Shown here in pieces: positions 34,042 through 42,972 of a DNA stretch of 64,000 nucleotides (positions are counted from its first letter, which is position 1; the number at the start of each line of letters is the position of its first letter). The notes under the pieces are model-generated. The model did not search any database and was not told where the DNA came from. It worked only from the letters and a program-made list of their open reading frames with translations. This DNA is from RYN-230 sp963834515 (GTDB lineage: Bacteria > Actinomycetota > Actinomycetes > Streptosporangiales > Streptosporangiaceae), in the NCBI GenBank assembly GCA_963834515.1, contig CAWICB010000007.1, positions 124,001 through 188,000 on the forward strand, in the 5' to 3' direction. Made by a program: the position numbers and the translations under genes.

Positions 34042-34758
34042 TTACCTCGTCCGGGGGCGCGGGGGCTTGGGCATCCGGCCTGATTTCGGCATCGGGCCCT
34101 TCGGCATCTGCAGCGACTGGGGCAGCGCCTTGAGCCGGTAGTTGAGCTCTGATACCTCGGAGCCCCGCAGGTTGCGCGGCAGCCGCATGATCTTCCGCTG
34201 CAGCTTGCTGATCGGTATCTGGCCCTCTTCGTTGCCGACCTGGAAGTCGTAGATCGGGGTCTCGTAGGCGACCCGGGAGATCCGCTTCTTCTCGGCGGCC
34301 AGCAGGCCGGGCAGCCGGGTCGGCGAGCCCTCGCCGACCAGCACCACACCGGGCTTGCCGACCGCGCGATGCACGACGTCCATGTTCCGGTTGGCGGCCA
34401 CCGCCGGGGTCACCGTCCAGCCGCCGCGCATGCTCTGCAGGATGGCGGCCGCCGCGCCGGGCTTCCCCTCCACCGCCGCGTACTGCGCGGACTGGGCGAA
34501 CCTCCCGAACAAGATCATGGCGGCGGCCACCCCGGCCAGCACACCCAGCGGGATGAGCAGGCCGGGCAGGCCGGTGAGCAGCCCGACCAGCACGCAGACG
34601 CCGATGATGATGATGGCGGTCATCGCGATGAGCGGGAGCGCCCGGGGGTTGTGCTCGCGGATAATCCCCGCGACCATGCGGATCTGCTTGATGCGGCCGG
34701 GCGGGGCGTCGTCCGCGCCGCCTTTCCGGTTTGCTGAGCCTGCGGCCTTGTTCGCCAT
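34042..34758 (-). CDS. DUF4191 membrane protein
   Basis: 238 aa. A basic N-terminal stretch (KQIRMVAGIIREHNPRALPL) precedes two hydrophobic helices (about residues 40-85), then a soluble domain with EGKPGAAAAILQSMRGGW, VVHRAVGKPGVVLVGEG and RKIMRLPRNLRGSEV. These blocks identify the DUF4191 family, which in Streptomyces also lies between glnA and lipA. Function unknown. ATG 34758 has TATCCT 7 nt upstream and no clear Shine-Dalgarno. Confidence 0.85.
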   Translation of the reverse strand: MANKAAGSANRKGGADDAPPGRIKQIRMVAGIIREHNPRALPLIAMTAIIIIGVCVLVGLLTGLPGLLIPLGVLAGVAAAMILFGRFAQSAQYAAVEGKPGAAAAILQSMRGGWTVTPAVAANRNMDVVHRAVGKPGVVLVGEGSPTRLPGLLAAEKKRISRVAYETPIYDFQVGNEEGQIPISKLQRKIMRLPRNLRGSEVSELNYRLKALPQSLQMPKGPMPKSGRMPKPPRPRTR

Positions 34759-34775
34759 GGAGGGCAGGATACGAG

Positions 34776-35732
34776 TCAGCGGGCCGGGTGGGAAACTGCG
34801 GTGCCCGGTTCGGCCCGGCGGGCCATGGCTTCGCGGTACAGCCGGCCGGCCCGGTAGGACGACCGGACCAGCGGCCCGGACATCACGCCGGAGAATCCCA
34901 GGCTCAGTGCCTCGTCACCAAGCTGCTCGAACTCAGCGGGCGGCACCCACCGCTCGACCGGGTGATGCAGCGGCGAGGGGCGCAGGTACTGGGTAATGGT
35001 GAGCAGTTCGCAGCCGGCCGACCGCAGGTCAGTCATGGCCCGGGTGATCTCGGCCGGCTCCTCGCCCAGCCCGAGGATCAGGTTGGACTTGGTGACCAGG
35101 CCTGCGGCCCGCGCCTTGGCCAGCACGTCGAGTGACCGCTGGTACCGGAAGCCGGGCCTGATCCGCCTGAAGATCCGGGGCACCGTCTCGATGTTGTGCG
35201 CCAGCACCTCGGGCCGGGCGGCGAACACCGGGGCCAGCTTGCCGTCGTGGGCGTTGAAGTCCGGGATCAGCAGCTCGACGCCGCACCCGGGGACGGCGGC
35301 GTGGATCTCGCGGCAGGTCTGTGCGTACAGCCACGCGCCGCCGTCGGCCACGTCGTCCCGGGCCACCCCGGTCACCGTGGCGTAGCGCAGCCCCATGGTG
35401 GCCACCGACTCGGCGACCCGGCGCGGTTCGTCGGTGTCCAGCGGCTCCGGCTTCCCGGTGGCGATCTGGCAGAAGTCGCAGCGCCGGGTGCACTGGTCGC
35501 CGCCGATCAGGAACGTGGCCTCGCGGTCCTCCCAGCACTCGAAGATGTTCGGGCAGCCGGCCTCCTGGCAGACGGTGTGCAGCCCCTCCCGCTGCACCAG
35601 CCCCTTGAGCGCGGTGTATTCCGGGCCGGTGCGCAGCCGCGTCTTGATCCACGGCGGCTTCTTCTCGATGGGGGTCTGGCGGTTGCGGGCTTCCAGCCGG
35701 AGCAGCTTGCGTCCCTCGGGTGCGAGTACCAC
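34776..35732 (-). CDS. lipA: Lipoyl synthase (radical SAM)
   Basis: 318 aa. It inserts two sulfurs into protein-bound octanoyl groups. The radical-SAM cluster is CTRRCDFC (about 88-95) and the auxiliary cluster is bound by the three Cys of CQEAGCPNIFECW (about 56-68). The RSSYRAG segment near the C-terminus provides the conserved Ser ligand. GTG 35732 has TAGGCT 7 nt upstream as well as GGAAGG, so either leaderless or led translation is possible. It is 18 bp upstream of the DUF4191 gene on the same strand. Its octanoyl substrate is made by LipB (38456-39283). Confidence 0.96.
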   Translation of the reverse strand: MVLAPEGRKLLRLEARNRQTPIEKKPPWIKTRLRTGPEYTALKGLVQREGLHTVCQEAGCPNIFECWEDREATFLIGGDQCTRRCDFCQIATGKPEPLDTDEPRRVAESVATMGLRYATVTGVARDDVADGGAWLYAQTCREIHAAVPGCGVELLIPDFNAHDGKLAPVFAARPEVLAHNIETVPRIFRRIRPGFRYQRSLDVLAKARAAGLVTKSNLILGLGEEPAEITRAMTDLRSAGCELLTITQYLRPSPLHHPVERWVPPAEFEQLGDEALSLGFSGVMSGPLVRSSYRAGRLYREAMARRAEPGTAVSHPAR

Positions 35733-35742
35733 GCCTTCCAGC

Positions 35743-37071
35743 CTACGTCCCGGCCGATGTGGCCGAGGCGGCCCTGGCCGCAGTCACCGCGTCGTCCGGC
35801 GCCGCGTCGCCCGGTACCGCCTGGCCCGGTACCACCTGGTGGGCGGCCGCGGTGCCCGGCCGGGCCAGCCGGCGGTAGCGCAGCCAGCCGAGCGCGCCGG
35901 CCATGATGCCACCGGTCCCGGCGATGAGCAGCACGAGCCGCGGGTTGAGCGGGGCCAGCAGCCCGCCGGCCGCCGCCATGCCGAGCGACGCCGCACCGAA
36001 CAGCAGCCCGGAGTACATGGCGAACACCCGCCCGGAGATGGCCGCCGGAGCCCGGTGGTTCAGGAAACTGCGGGTGGCTACCACCTCGGCGCCGTTGGCC
36101 ACGCCGCCGATCCCGTAGGCCGCCGCGGCCTGCCACAGGGTGACCGCGCCGGCCGCCAGCGCCACCCCGGCGCCAGCGGCCAGGCTGCCCAGCAGCGTGG
36201 CCAGGGCCAGCCGCCGCCGGGGCAGCCGGCCACCGGCCAGCGTCCCGGCGAGCATGCCCGCGGTCCACGCGGCGACCAGCAGCGAATACCCGGCCGGCCC
36301 GGATCTGAGCACGCCCTCGGCGAACGCCACCTCGGCCACGCTGGCCATGTTGCCGAACATGACCATGATGCTGACGACCAGCACGAGCAGGCCGGCCTCG
36401 CGGTCGGCGCGCAGGAAGCGCAGGCCCGCGCTGAACTGGCGGGCGCCGCGCTCGCCGTCCGCGGCCGCCGCGCCGTCGGCGGCCAGCTCCGGTGCGGCCG
36501 CGGGCACCGGGCTGAGCTGCAGCACGCCCAGGCCGACCGCGCCCACGCCGTACATGGCCGCCACCGCGCCCAGCGCCAGGCCGGTGCCGCCCGCCGCGGT
36601 GAGCACCCCGGCCAGCAGCGGGCCGGCCGTGAAGCCACCCCAGGTGGCCGCCTGGAGATAGCCGTTGGCCCGGGTCACCCCGGAACTGCCCGCCAGCTGC
36701 GGGACGATTGCGCCCAGGCCGGGCTGCAGCAGGGCCGCGCACAAGCCGAACCCGATGGCCAGCCCGAGCGTCGCGCCGGTCCCGGTGAACCTGGTCAGCG
36801 CCAGGGCGACCAGCGTCTGCACGGCCGACGCGGTGATCAGCACGGGGCGGACCGGGTACCGGTCGAGCAGCACGCCTGCGGCCGGGGCCAGCGCGGTGAT
36901 CGGCACGGTGATGGCCAGGAACACCAGCGCCACCGCCCACGACGCGTGTGAGCTCTGGTACACCCGGCTGGCCAGGCCCACCATGACCAGCCCGTCGCCG
37001 GCCGAGATCAGCGTCTGCAGGACGACGGCCAGCGGCAGGCCACGGCGCGGGCCGCGCGCGGAGCGGGACAA
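35743..37071 (-). CDS. MFS transporter (enterobactin-exporter-like)
   Basis: 442 aa with about 12 hydrophobic segments. The loop 2-3 motif A is degenerate (GVLLDRYPVRPVLI), and helices such as GLAIGFGLCAALLQPGLGAI and VVSIMVMFGNMASVAEVAF match the EntS-like MFS group. The substrate is not visible. The start is TTG 37071 with AGGAG about 9 nt upstream. The C-terminus is an Ala/Val/Pro tail. It precedes lipA by only 10 bp on the same strand, so both may be transcribed together. Confidence 0.82.
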   Translation of the reverse strand: MSRSARGPRRGLPLAVVLQTLISAGDGLVMVGLASRVYQSSHASWAVALVFLAITVPITALAPAAGVLLDRYPVRPVLITASAVQTLVALALTRFTGTGATLGLAIGFGLCAALLQPGLGAIVPQLAGSSGVTRANGYLQAATWGGFTAGPLLAGVLTAAGGTGLALGAVAAMYGVGAVGLGVLQLSPVPAAAPELAADGAAAADGERGARQFSAGLRFLRADREAGLLVLVVSIMVMFGNMASVAEVAFAEGVLRSGPAGYSLLVAAWTAGMLAGTLAGGRLPRRRLALATLLGSLAAGAGVALAAGAVTLWQAAAAYGIGGVANGAEVVATRSFLNHRAPAAISGRVFAMYSGLLFGAASLGMAAAGGLLAPLNPRLVLLIAGTGGIMAGALGWLRYRRLARPGTAAAHQVVPGQAVPGDAAPDDAVTAARAASATSAGT

Positions 37072-37227
37072 AGAAGAACTCCTAGGACGAGGGCGGGCAA
37101 AAGCCGGGGGTGCGCGGAGCGCGGCCGCTGGTCCTAGTACACGCGTTCCACGCTAGCACGCCCCGTGGGCTGGCCTGGAACGCATTTCGATGTGACGGGA
37201 GGCCCGGTTGTCGGGGAGCATGGGCGC

Positions 37228-38562
37228 ATGCCTACGCAGTTCGATCCCCCCTCGGGGACACGTGATTTCCTCGCCGCCGAGTTCGAAACCCGGCAGCGCG
37301 CGTTCGCCGTGATCCGGTCGGTGTTCGCGCGCTACGGGTTCGAGCCGTTGCAGACGCCAGCCTTCGAACGGCTCGACGTGCTGCTCGGCAAGTACGGGGA
37401 AGAGGGCGACAAGCTCATCTTCAAGATCCTGCGGCGCGGTGAGCACGAGGCATCCGGTGAGGCGGACCTGGCCCTGCGCTACGACATGACGGTCCCGCTG
37501 GCCCGGGTGGCGGCCGCTTACGGCAGCCAGCTGCCCAGCCCGTACAAGCGGTACGCGATCGGCCCGGTGTGGCGGGCGGACCGGCCGGGCCGGGGCCGGT
37601 TCCGTGAGTTCACCCAGTGCGACCTGGACACGCTCGGCACCACCTCGGTACTGGCCGATGCCGAGGTGATCTGCGCGGTGCACGACGTGCTGGACCAGCT
37701 CGCCATCCCCGGGTTCCGCTTCCTGCTCAACTCGCGGCACGTGCTGGCCGGCTTGCTCGAGGCGTTCGCCGTCCCAGCCGAACTGGGCCCGGGGGTGCTC
37801 ATCACGCTGGACAAGCTGGACAAGCTGGCGCCGGCCGAGGTGGCCGCGGAACTGGCCGGCCGCGGCCTGGCCGAGGCCGCCGCCGCCGACCTGGTGGCCA
37901 CCATGACCGCGCCGGATGCCGCGGACCGGATCCGGGCGGTGCTCAAGCCGAGCGAGGAGGGCGCGGCCGGGCTGGATGAGGTGGACCAGGTGCTGGCCCT
38001 CACCGGCACGCACATCCCGGCCGGACGGGTCGAGTTCACCCCGCGGATGGTGCGTGGGCTGAGCTACTACACCGGGCCGATCTGGGAGGTGGTCGCTCCC
38101 GGGGTGAGCTCGTCGATCGCCTCCGGCGGCCGCTACGACCACCTGATCGCGCAGCTTGGCGGCCCGGACACGCCGGGTACCGGCGGGTCGCTTGGCGTCG
38201 AGCGCATCCTGCTGCTGCTCCCCGAGACGGGCCGGGCCGGGCCGCTCCGCCGCCTGGACGTGGCCGTCACCGTCATGGGCGATGAGTTTGCCGAACGCTC
38301 CTTTGCTTTCGCCGCCGCAGCCCGCGACGCGGGGCTGCGGGCCAGCGTCTACCTGGGCGGCTCGCGCAAGCTCGGCCGCCAGCTCAAGTGGGCCAGCGAC
38401 CAGGGTGCACGCTGGGCACTGATCTATGGCCGCAGCGAGCAGGAGGCGGGCACGGTCACGGTGCGGGACATGGACAGCGGTGAGCAGGCCGCTGTCCCAG
38501 CCGGCGAGCTGGGCGGGTACCTGGCCGGGCGGGCCGGGCCAAGTGCTGCGGGCGTGGCCTAA
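37228..38562 (+). CDS. hisS: Histidyl-tRNA synthetase
   Basis: 444 aa class II synthetase. Motif 2 is KRYAIGPVWRADRPGRGRF, the histidine-specific loop is MVRGLSYYTGPIWEV, motif 3 is GGSLGVERILLLL, and a C-terminal anticodon domain (VTVMGDEFAERSFAF) follows. The YGEEGDKLIFKILRRG segment is a feature of the longer eukaryote/archaeal-like and Bacteroidetes-type HisRS rather than the common bacterial form, so this may be a second or replaced copy. ATG 37228 has GAGCAT 6 nt upstream. The 3' end overlaps the tail of lipB (opposite strand) by 107 bp. Confidence 0.92.
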   Translation: MPTQFDPPSGTRDFLAAEFETRQRAFAVIRSVFARYGFEPLQTPAFERLDVLLGKYGEEGDKLIFKILRRGEHEASGEADLALRYDMTVPLARVAAAYGSQLPSPYKRYAIGPVWRADRPGRGRFREFTQCDLDTLGTTSVLADAEVICAVHDVLDQLAIPGFRFLLNSRHVLAGLLEAFAVPAELGPGVLITLDKLDKLAPAEVAAELAGRGLAEAAAADLVATMTAPDAADRIRAVLKPSEEGAAGLDEVDQVLALTGTHIPAGRVEFTPRMVRGLSYYTGPIWEVVAPGVSSSIASGGRYDHLIAQLGGPDTPGTGGSLGVERILLLLPETGRAGPLRRLDVAVTVMGDEFAERSFAFAAAARDAGLRASVYLGGSRKLGRQLKWASDQGARWALIYGRSEQEAGTVTVRDMDSGEQAAVPAGELGGYLAGRAGPSAAGVA

Positions 38563-39283
38563 GAGGCGGCGGCGAACCGGCCCCCCGGGCAGGCCGGCTG
38601 AGCGCCGCCAGCTGGTGGCGCCCAGCACGCCGGCGCAGCTGCCGCTCGACCGGGCCGAGCATGCCCGGCACGGTAACCGGCCGGCCGAGCTCAGCGGACA
38701 GGCTGGTCACGCCGGCGTCGCGGATGCCGCACGGCACGAACCGGTCGTACCAGCCGAGGTCGCAGTCGCAGTTCAGCGCGAAACCGTGCATGGTCACCCC
38801 CCGGGACACCCGGATGCCGATCGCGGCGACCTTGCGGTCTGGCCGGTCCGGGCCGCCGCCCGGGGCGGCCCCGCCCGCCACCCACACACCGCTGCGTCCC
38901 TCGACCCGCATCGTGGCCAGGCCTGCGTCCGCGCACGCCCGCATCAGCGCCTCCTCGAGGGCCCGCACGTAGGCGATCACGTCCACCGGCTCGGCCAGCC
39001 GGACGATCGGGTAGCCGACGAGCTGCCCTGGGCCATGCCAGGTGATCTTGCCGCCGCGGTCTACGTCGATGACCGGGGCCCCCGCGTCCGGGCCCGGGCG
39101 GTCCAGCGGGCTGGTCCGCTTGCCTGCGGTGTACACCGGCTCGTGCTCCAGCAGCAGGCAGGTGTCGGGGATGGCCCCGCTGACCCGCTGCCCGTGCACC
39201 TGCCGCTGGAGTTCCCAGCCGCGCAGGTAGGGGACCGGATGCTGGCCGAAGCCGGCGTGCACGTAGACCAGCTCACTCATCAC
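38456..39283 (-). CDS. lipB: Octanoyltransferase LipB with abnormal C-terminal tail
   Basis: 275 aa. It transfers octanoyl from acyl-ACP to lipoyl domains. GGKITWHGPGQLVGYPIVRL, RVSRGVTMHGFALN and the catalytic Cys in FVPCGIRDAGVTSL are diagnostic. Family members end near residue 220; here about 55 low-complexity Arg/Pro/Ala residues follow because no stop is met until 38456, inside hisS on the opposite strand. A lost stop or a frameshift is likely. GTG 39283, one codon before ATG 39280, has TATCGT 7 nt upstream and no Shine-Dalgarno. Confidence 0.88.
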   Translation of the reverse strand: MMSELVYVHAGFGQHPVPYLRGWELQRQVHGQRVSGAIPDTCLLLEHEPVYTAGKRTSPLDRPGPDAGAPVIDVDRGGKITWHGPGQLVGYPIVRLAEPVDVIAYVRALEEALMRACADAGLATMRVEGRSGVWVAGGAAPGGGPDRPDRKVAAIGIRVSRGVTMHGFALNCDCDLGWYDRFVPCGIRDAGVTSLSAELGRPVTVPGMLGPVERQLRRRAGRHQLAALSRPARGAGSPPPLRPRPQHLARPARPGTRPARRLGQRPAHRCPCPAP

Positions 39284-39415
39284 GCTGCCCACGATATCCG
39301 GCGGCCCGTGGCGGGTAATCCACCGGCGCCCAGCGACTGCCCAGCGAAAGCACAGCCGACACGAGGGGAAGCAACGGCCCAGGTGGGGTAGTTACCGGCT
39401 AGGGAGGTGCATCGC

Positions 39416-40102
39416 GTGATTAATGTGGACGAGCTGCGCCGGATGAGCCCGCAGCAGCGAGCCGAACTCAGCCGTGCCTTGGCCGCACTCGACGACCCGG
39501 TACCTCCCGGTGAGGCGGACCTGCCCGCCGGGCCGGTGCGCCGGGCCATCGCGCTGGTGGTGATCATCGGTGGCTGCCTGGGCCTGGCCGCCTGGATCGG
39601 CGTGCTGGCCGTGACGCTGCCCCGGTATTACCACACCGGCGGCTGGCGCGGCGCCTGGGTCGGCTTCGACATCTTCGAGCTCGTCACGTTCGCGGTCACC
39701 GCGTGGGCGGCCTGGAAGCACCGCCAGCTGGTGATCGCCTGCCTCATCGTGCTGGCCACACTGCTCTGCTGCGACGCCTGGTTCGACGTCACGCTGGACT
39801 TGCGGACCAGCGGGTTCTGGGTCAGCCTGCTGCTGGCGCTCTGCGTCGAACTGCCGCTGGCCGCGCTCGCGCTGTTCATCGCGCGCCGCCTGCTGCGGCT
39901 GAACATCCGGGCCCTGCGCAGCCTCAGCGGGCTGCCTGGGGTAGTGCCGCCGCTGTGGAAGCTGCCGCTCTATGGCATGGGCACCCACGGCATCCGGACC
40001 GTGATCCCGGAGCCGTGCGTCCCGGTCGAGGCGGGCGAACTGGTGGGGGCGGCCGGGGCCGGCCAGCGGGCATCGCGCCGGGAGGAGAGCCCCGCGGTGT
40101 GA
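39416..40102 (+). CDS. Conserved membrane protein, function unknown
   Basis: 228 aa. A short helical N-terminus (MSPQQRAELSRALAAL) is followed by four hydrophobic helices between about residues 45 and 160, with YYHTGGWRGAWVGFDIFEL and DAWFDVTLD between them. A basic region and a soluble tail follow. I do not recognise the family. GTG 39416 has AGGGAGG about 8 nt upstream, which rejects GTG 39407. It stands alone, convergent with the TIGR01777 gene. Confidence 0.7.
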   Translation: MINVDELRRMSPQQRAELSRALAALDDPVPPGEADLPAGPVRRAIALVVIIGGCLGLAAWIGVLAVTLPRYYHTGGWRGAWVGFDIFELVTFAVTAWAAWKHRQLVIACLIVLATLLCCDAWFDVTLDLRTSGFWVSLLLALCVELPLAALALFIARRLLRLNIRALRSLSGLPGVVPPLWKLPLYGMGTHGIRTVIPEPCVPVEAGELVGAAGAGQRASRREESPAV

Positions 40103-40137
40103 TGCCCGGCTGACGCCCGCAAGCGCGGCGGAGCCGG

Positions 40138-41052
40138 TCAGGCAGCTGACCCGGCGGGGTGCAGTTCCGCGGCCAGCGCGCTGGCCAGGTCGGGGTAGCT
40201 GAACGCGAACCTGGTGTCCACCAGCCGCCTGGGCAGTACCCGGGCGCTGGACAGCAGATCACTGGTTACCCCGCCGAGCGCGGCCGACAGCACAGCAGAG
40301 GGGATGGCCAGCAGCGCTGGCCGGTGCAGCACGCCGCCCAGCGCCGCGGTGAACGCGGCGTTGGTCACCGGGTTCGGTGTGGTGATGTTCACCGGCCCGG
40401 ACAGCTCCGGCTGCTCGAGCAGGAACTGCGCGGCCCGGATCCAGTCGGTCAGCGTGATCCAGCTCATGAACTGAGTGCCCGGGCCGAGCCGGGCGCCCAG
40501 GCCGAGCCGGAACGGGGGCAGCGCCCGGCCCAGCACCCCGCCCCGGCGGGACAGCACGATGCCGGAGCGCAGGCAGGCGACCCGGATGCCGGCCGCCCGG
40601 GCGGGCTCGGCGGCCGCCTCCCAGTCCCGGACCACGCTGGGCAGGAAGCCCTGCCCAGCCGGTGCCGACTCGTCCACCTCGCGTCCGCCGGTATCCCCGT
40701 ACCAGCCGATGGCCGACCCGGACAGCAGCACCGCGGGCGGCTGGTCCATGCCCGCCAGCAGGCCGGCCAGCGCCTCGGTGCCGCGCACCCGGCTGGCCCG
40801 GATCTCCTCCTTGTAAGCATCGGTCCACCGGTGGTCGGCCACGCCCGCGCCGGCCAGGTGCACGACCGCGCCGACCCCGTCCAGCGCGTCCGGGGACAGG
40901 CCACCGCCCGGCGCCATCGGGTCCCAGGCGATCTCGTCCACCGCCGCGGGCGTGCGCCGCACCAGCGTGACCACCTGGTCGCCACCCTGCCGCAGGGTGG
41001 CGACCAGCACGCTGCCGATCAGCCCGGACGCCCCGGTGACCGCGACCTTCAT
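40138..41052 (-). CDS. TIGR01777 family NAD-dependent epimerase (YfcH-like)
   Basis: 304 aa. An extended-SDR Rossmann fold is shown by MKVAVTGASGLIGSVLV and VVHLAGAGVADHRW, with SGSAIGWYGDTG and VVRDWEAAAEPARAAGIRV matching the TIGR01777 group. DUF1731 ends the protein (PAFAV-like region with LPRRLVDTRFAFSYPDL). No substrate is known for the family. It is last in the pepA-lpd-sucB minus-strand run, 67 bp after sucB, and a G-rich stretch precedes ATG 41052. Confidence 0.85.
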   Translation of the reverse strand: MKVAVTGASGLIGSVLVATLRQGGDQVVTLVRRTPAAVDEIAWDPMAPGGGLSPDALDGVGAVVHLAGAGVADHRWTDAYKEEIRASRVRGTEALAGLLAGMDQPPAVLLSGSAIGWYGDTGGREVDESAPAGQGFLPSVVRDWEAAAEPARAAGIRVACLRSGIVLSRRGGVLGRALPPFRLGLGARLGPGTQFMSWITLTDWIRAAQFLLEQPELSGPVNITTPNPVTNAAFTAALGGVLHRPALLAIPSAVLSAALGGVTSDLLSSARVLPRRLVDTRFAFSYPDLASALAAELHPAGSAA

Positions 41053-41119
41053 CCTGTGTCCCCCCGTCTGGCCAGCCAGCCTTCCGGTCAGTCTTCGGTG
41101 CTCACCGGCCGGATGGACG

Positions 41120-42904
41120 CTACAGGCCGAGTTCCGCCTCGAACGCGCCCTCTTCCAGGCGGGCCTTCACGGTGTCCAGGAAGCGGGCCGCGTCGGCGCC
41201 GTCCACCAGCCGGTGGTCGTAGCTCAGGGCCAGGTACACCATGGACCGGACCGCGATCACCTCGCCCAGCGACGGGTCGGGCACCACCACCGGCCGCCGC
41301 ACCACCGAGCCGGTGCCCAGGATGCCGACCTGCGGCTGGTTGATGATCGGCGTGTCGAACAGGGCGCCGCGGCTGCCCGTGTTGGTCAGCGTGAACGTCC
41401 CGCCGGCCAGGTCGTCGGGGCTCACCTGCCCGGCCCGGGTGCGCGCCGCCAGGTCGGCGATCTTGCGGGCCAGGCCGCCCACGTTCAGGTCGCCGGCGTT
41501 GCGGATGACCGGGACCATCAGGCCGCGCTCGGTGTCCACGGCGATGCCCAGGTGCTCGGCATCGTGGTAGGTGACCTGGGTTCCGTCCGGCTCGATGCTG
41601 GCGTTGAGCCGCGGGTGGACCTTGAGCGCCTCGACGGCGGCCAGCGCGAAGAACGGCAGGAAGCTGAGCTTGACGCCCTCGCGCGCCTCGAAGTCGGCCT
41701 TGGCCCGGTCCCGCAGCCGGGCGATGCCCGTCACGTCGACCTCGGCCACGGTGGTCAGCTGGGCCGAGGTCTGCAGCGACTCGACCATCCGCCGGGCGAT
41801 CAGCTGCCGGGCCCGGGACATCCGTTCGGTGGTGCCGCGCAGGCTGGACGGCTCGATGCCGCGCTGCGGGGGCAGCTGGGCTGGGCCGGCCAGCGGCCCG
41901 GCCGCCGCGGCCGGGCCTGCGGCGGCCACCGCCGCCGCCTGCCCGTCGGGCGCGGCGGCCTGCTGGGCGGCGGCCACCGCCTCACGCCGGGCCCGGGCCG
42001 CATCGATGACGTCCTGCTTGCGGATCCGCCCGCCGACCCCTGTCCCGGCCACCGTGCCGAGGTCCACACCATGGTCCGCGGCCAGCTTGCGGACCAGTGG
42101 GGTCACGTACGGGCCGTCGGCCGTGCCCAGCGCGGGCACCGTGGCCGGCCGGGCCGGCCCTTCCCCATCCGGGACGGGCGGGGCGGCCGGGGGCGCCGGT
42201 GCCGGAGCCGCTGGCGGTGGCCCGGGCTGGGCCTGGGCGGCGGCCGGCTGGGCGGGCGGGGCTGGCGGCAGGGGCGGCGGGCCCGGCTCGGCCCGCTGCC
42301 ACACGTCAGCGGCGGGCGGCGCGGCCGCGGCCGGCGTCCCGGCCACAGCGGCTGGCGGCTGGGGCTGGGCGCCCCCGCCTGGCGGCGGCTGCGCACCCGG
42401 CTGATAGCCACCTGGTGCGCCGTAGCCGGCCGGCGGCTGATAGGCCGCAGGCTGCTGATAACCGCCCGGTGCGGGCTGGCTGGCCGGTGCCACGTCGGGG
42501 TACGGGTAGCCAGCCTGCTCGGGGACGTCCGGCTGCGGCGGCGGGCTGTCCGTCACCTGTTCCGCCCCGGCCGGTGCGTACCCGGCGGGGGCCGGGGCCT
42601 CCGCTGCCGGAGGCTCCGCGGCCGGGGCTTCCGTGGCCGGGGGCTCCGCGGCCTGGCCCTCAGCGCCGGTCTCGTCGATGATCGCGAGCTCGGCGCCGAC
42701 CTCCACCGTCTCGTCCTCAGCGACGGTGATCCCGCGCAGGATCCCGGCCACCGGGGACGGGATCTCGGTGTCGACCTTGTCGGTGGAGACCTCGAGCAGC
42801 GGCTCGTCCGCCTCCACACGCTCGCCCTCCTTCTTGAGCCAGCGCGTGACGGTGCCCTCGGTAACGCTCTCGCCGAGCTGGGGCATGGATACGGAGACCG
42901 ACAT
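41120..42904 (-). CDS. sucB: 2-oxo acid dehydrogenase E2, dihydrolipoamide succinyltransferase
   Basis: 594 aa core of a 2-oxo acid dehydrogenase complex. One lipoyl domain (residues 1-78) has lipoylated K43 in STDKVDTEI. Residues about 80-255 are an exceptionally long Ala/Pro/Gln/Gly linker. The subunit-binding domain is YVTPLVRKLAADHGVDL to GRIRKQDVIDA (about 262-295). The catalytic domain ends with ALSYDHRLVDGADAARFL, containing the active His. Many actinobacterial E2 proteins have two or three lipoyl domains; this has one plus the linker. ATG 42904 follows GGGAAG. Lpd, LipA and LipB neighbours fit. Confidence 0.9.
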   Translation of the reverse strand: MSVSVSMPQLGESVTEGTVTRWLKKEGERVEADEPLLEVSTDKVDTEIPSPVAGILRGITVAEDETVEVGAELAIIDETGAEGQAAEPPATEAPAAEPPAAEAPAPAGYAPAGAEQVTDSPPPQPDVPEQAGYPYPDVAPASQPAPGGYQQPAAYQPPAGYGAPGGYQPGAQPPPGGGAQPQPPAAVAGTPAAAAPPAADVWQRAEPGPPPLPPAPPAQPAAAQAQPGPPPAAPAPAPPAAPPVPDGEGPARPATVPALGTADGPYVTPLVRKLAADHGVDLGTVAGTGVGGRIRKQDVIDAARARREAVAAAQQAAAPDGQAAAVAAAGPAAAAGPLAGPAQLPPQRGIEPSSLRGTTERMSRARQLIARRMVESLQTSAQLTTVAEVDVTGIARLRDRAKADFEAREGVKLSFLPFFALAAVEALKVHPRLNASIEPDGTQVTYHDAEHLGIAVDTERGLMVPVIRNAGDLNVGGLARKIADLAARTRAGQVSPDDLAGGTFTLTNTGSRGALFDTPIINQPQVGILGTGSVVRRPVVVPDPSLGEVIAVRSMVYLALSYDHRLVDGADAARFLDTVKARLEEGAFEAELGL

Positions 42905-42972
42905 GGCTTCCCGTGACTCCTTCGCTGTTCGACGCAGTTGCTGCGGTGCGGGGGCCCGCCCGGCCAGACTGG

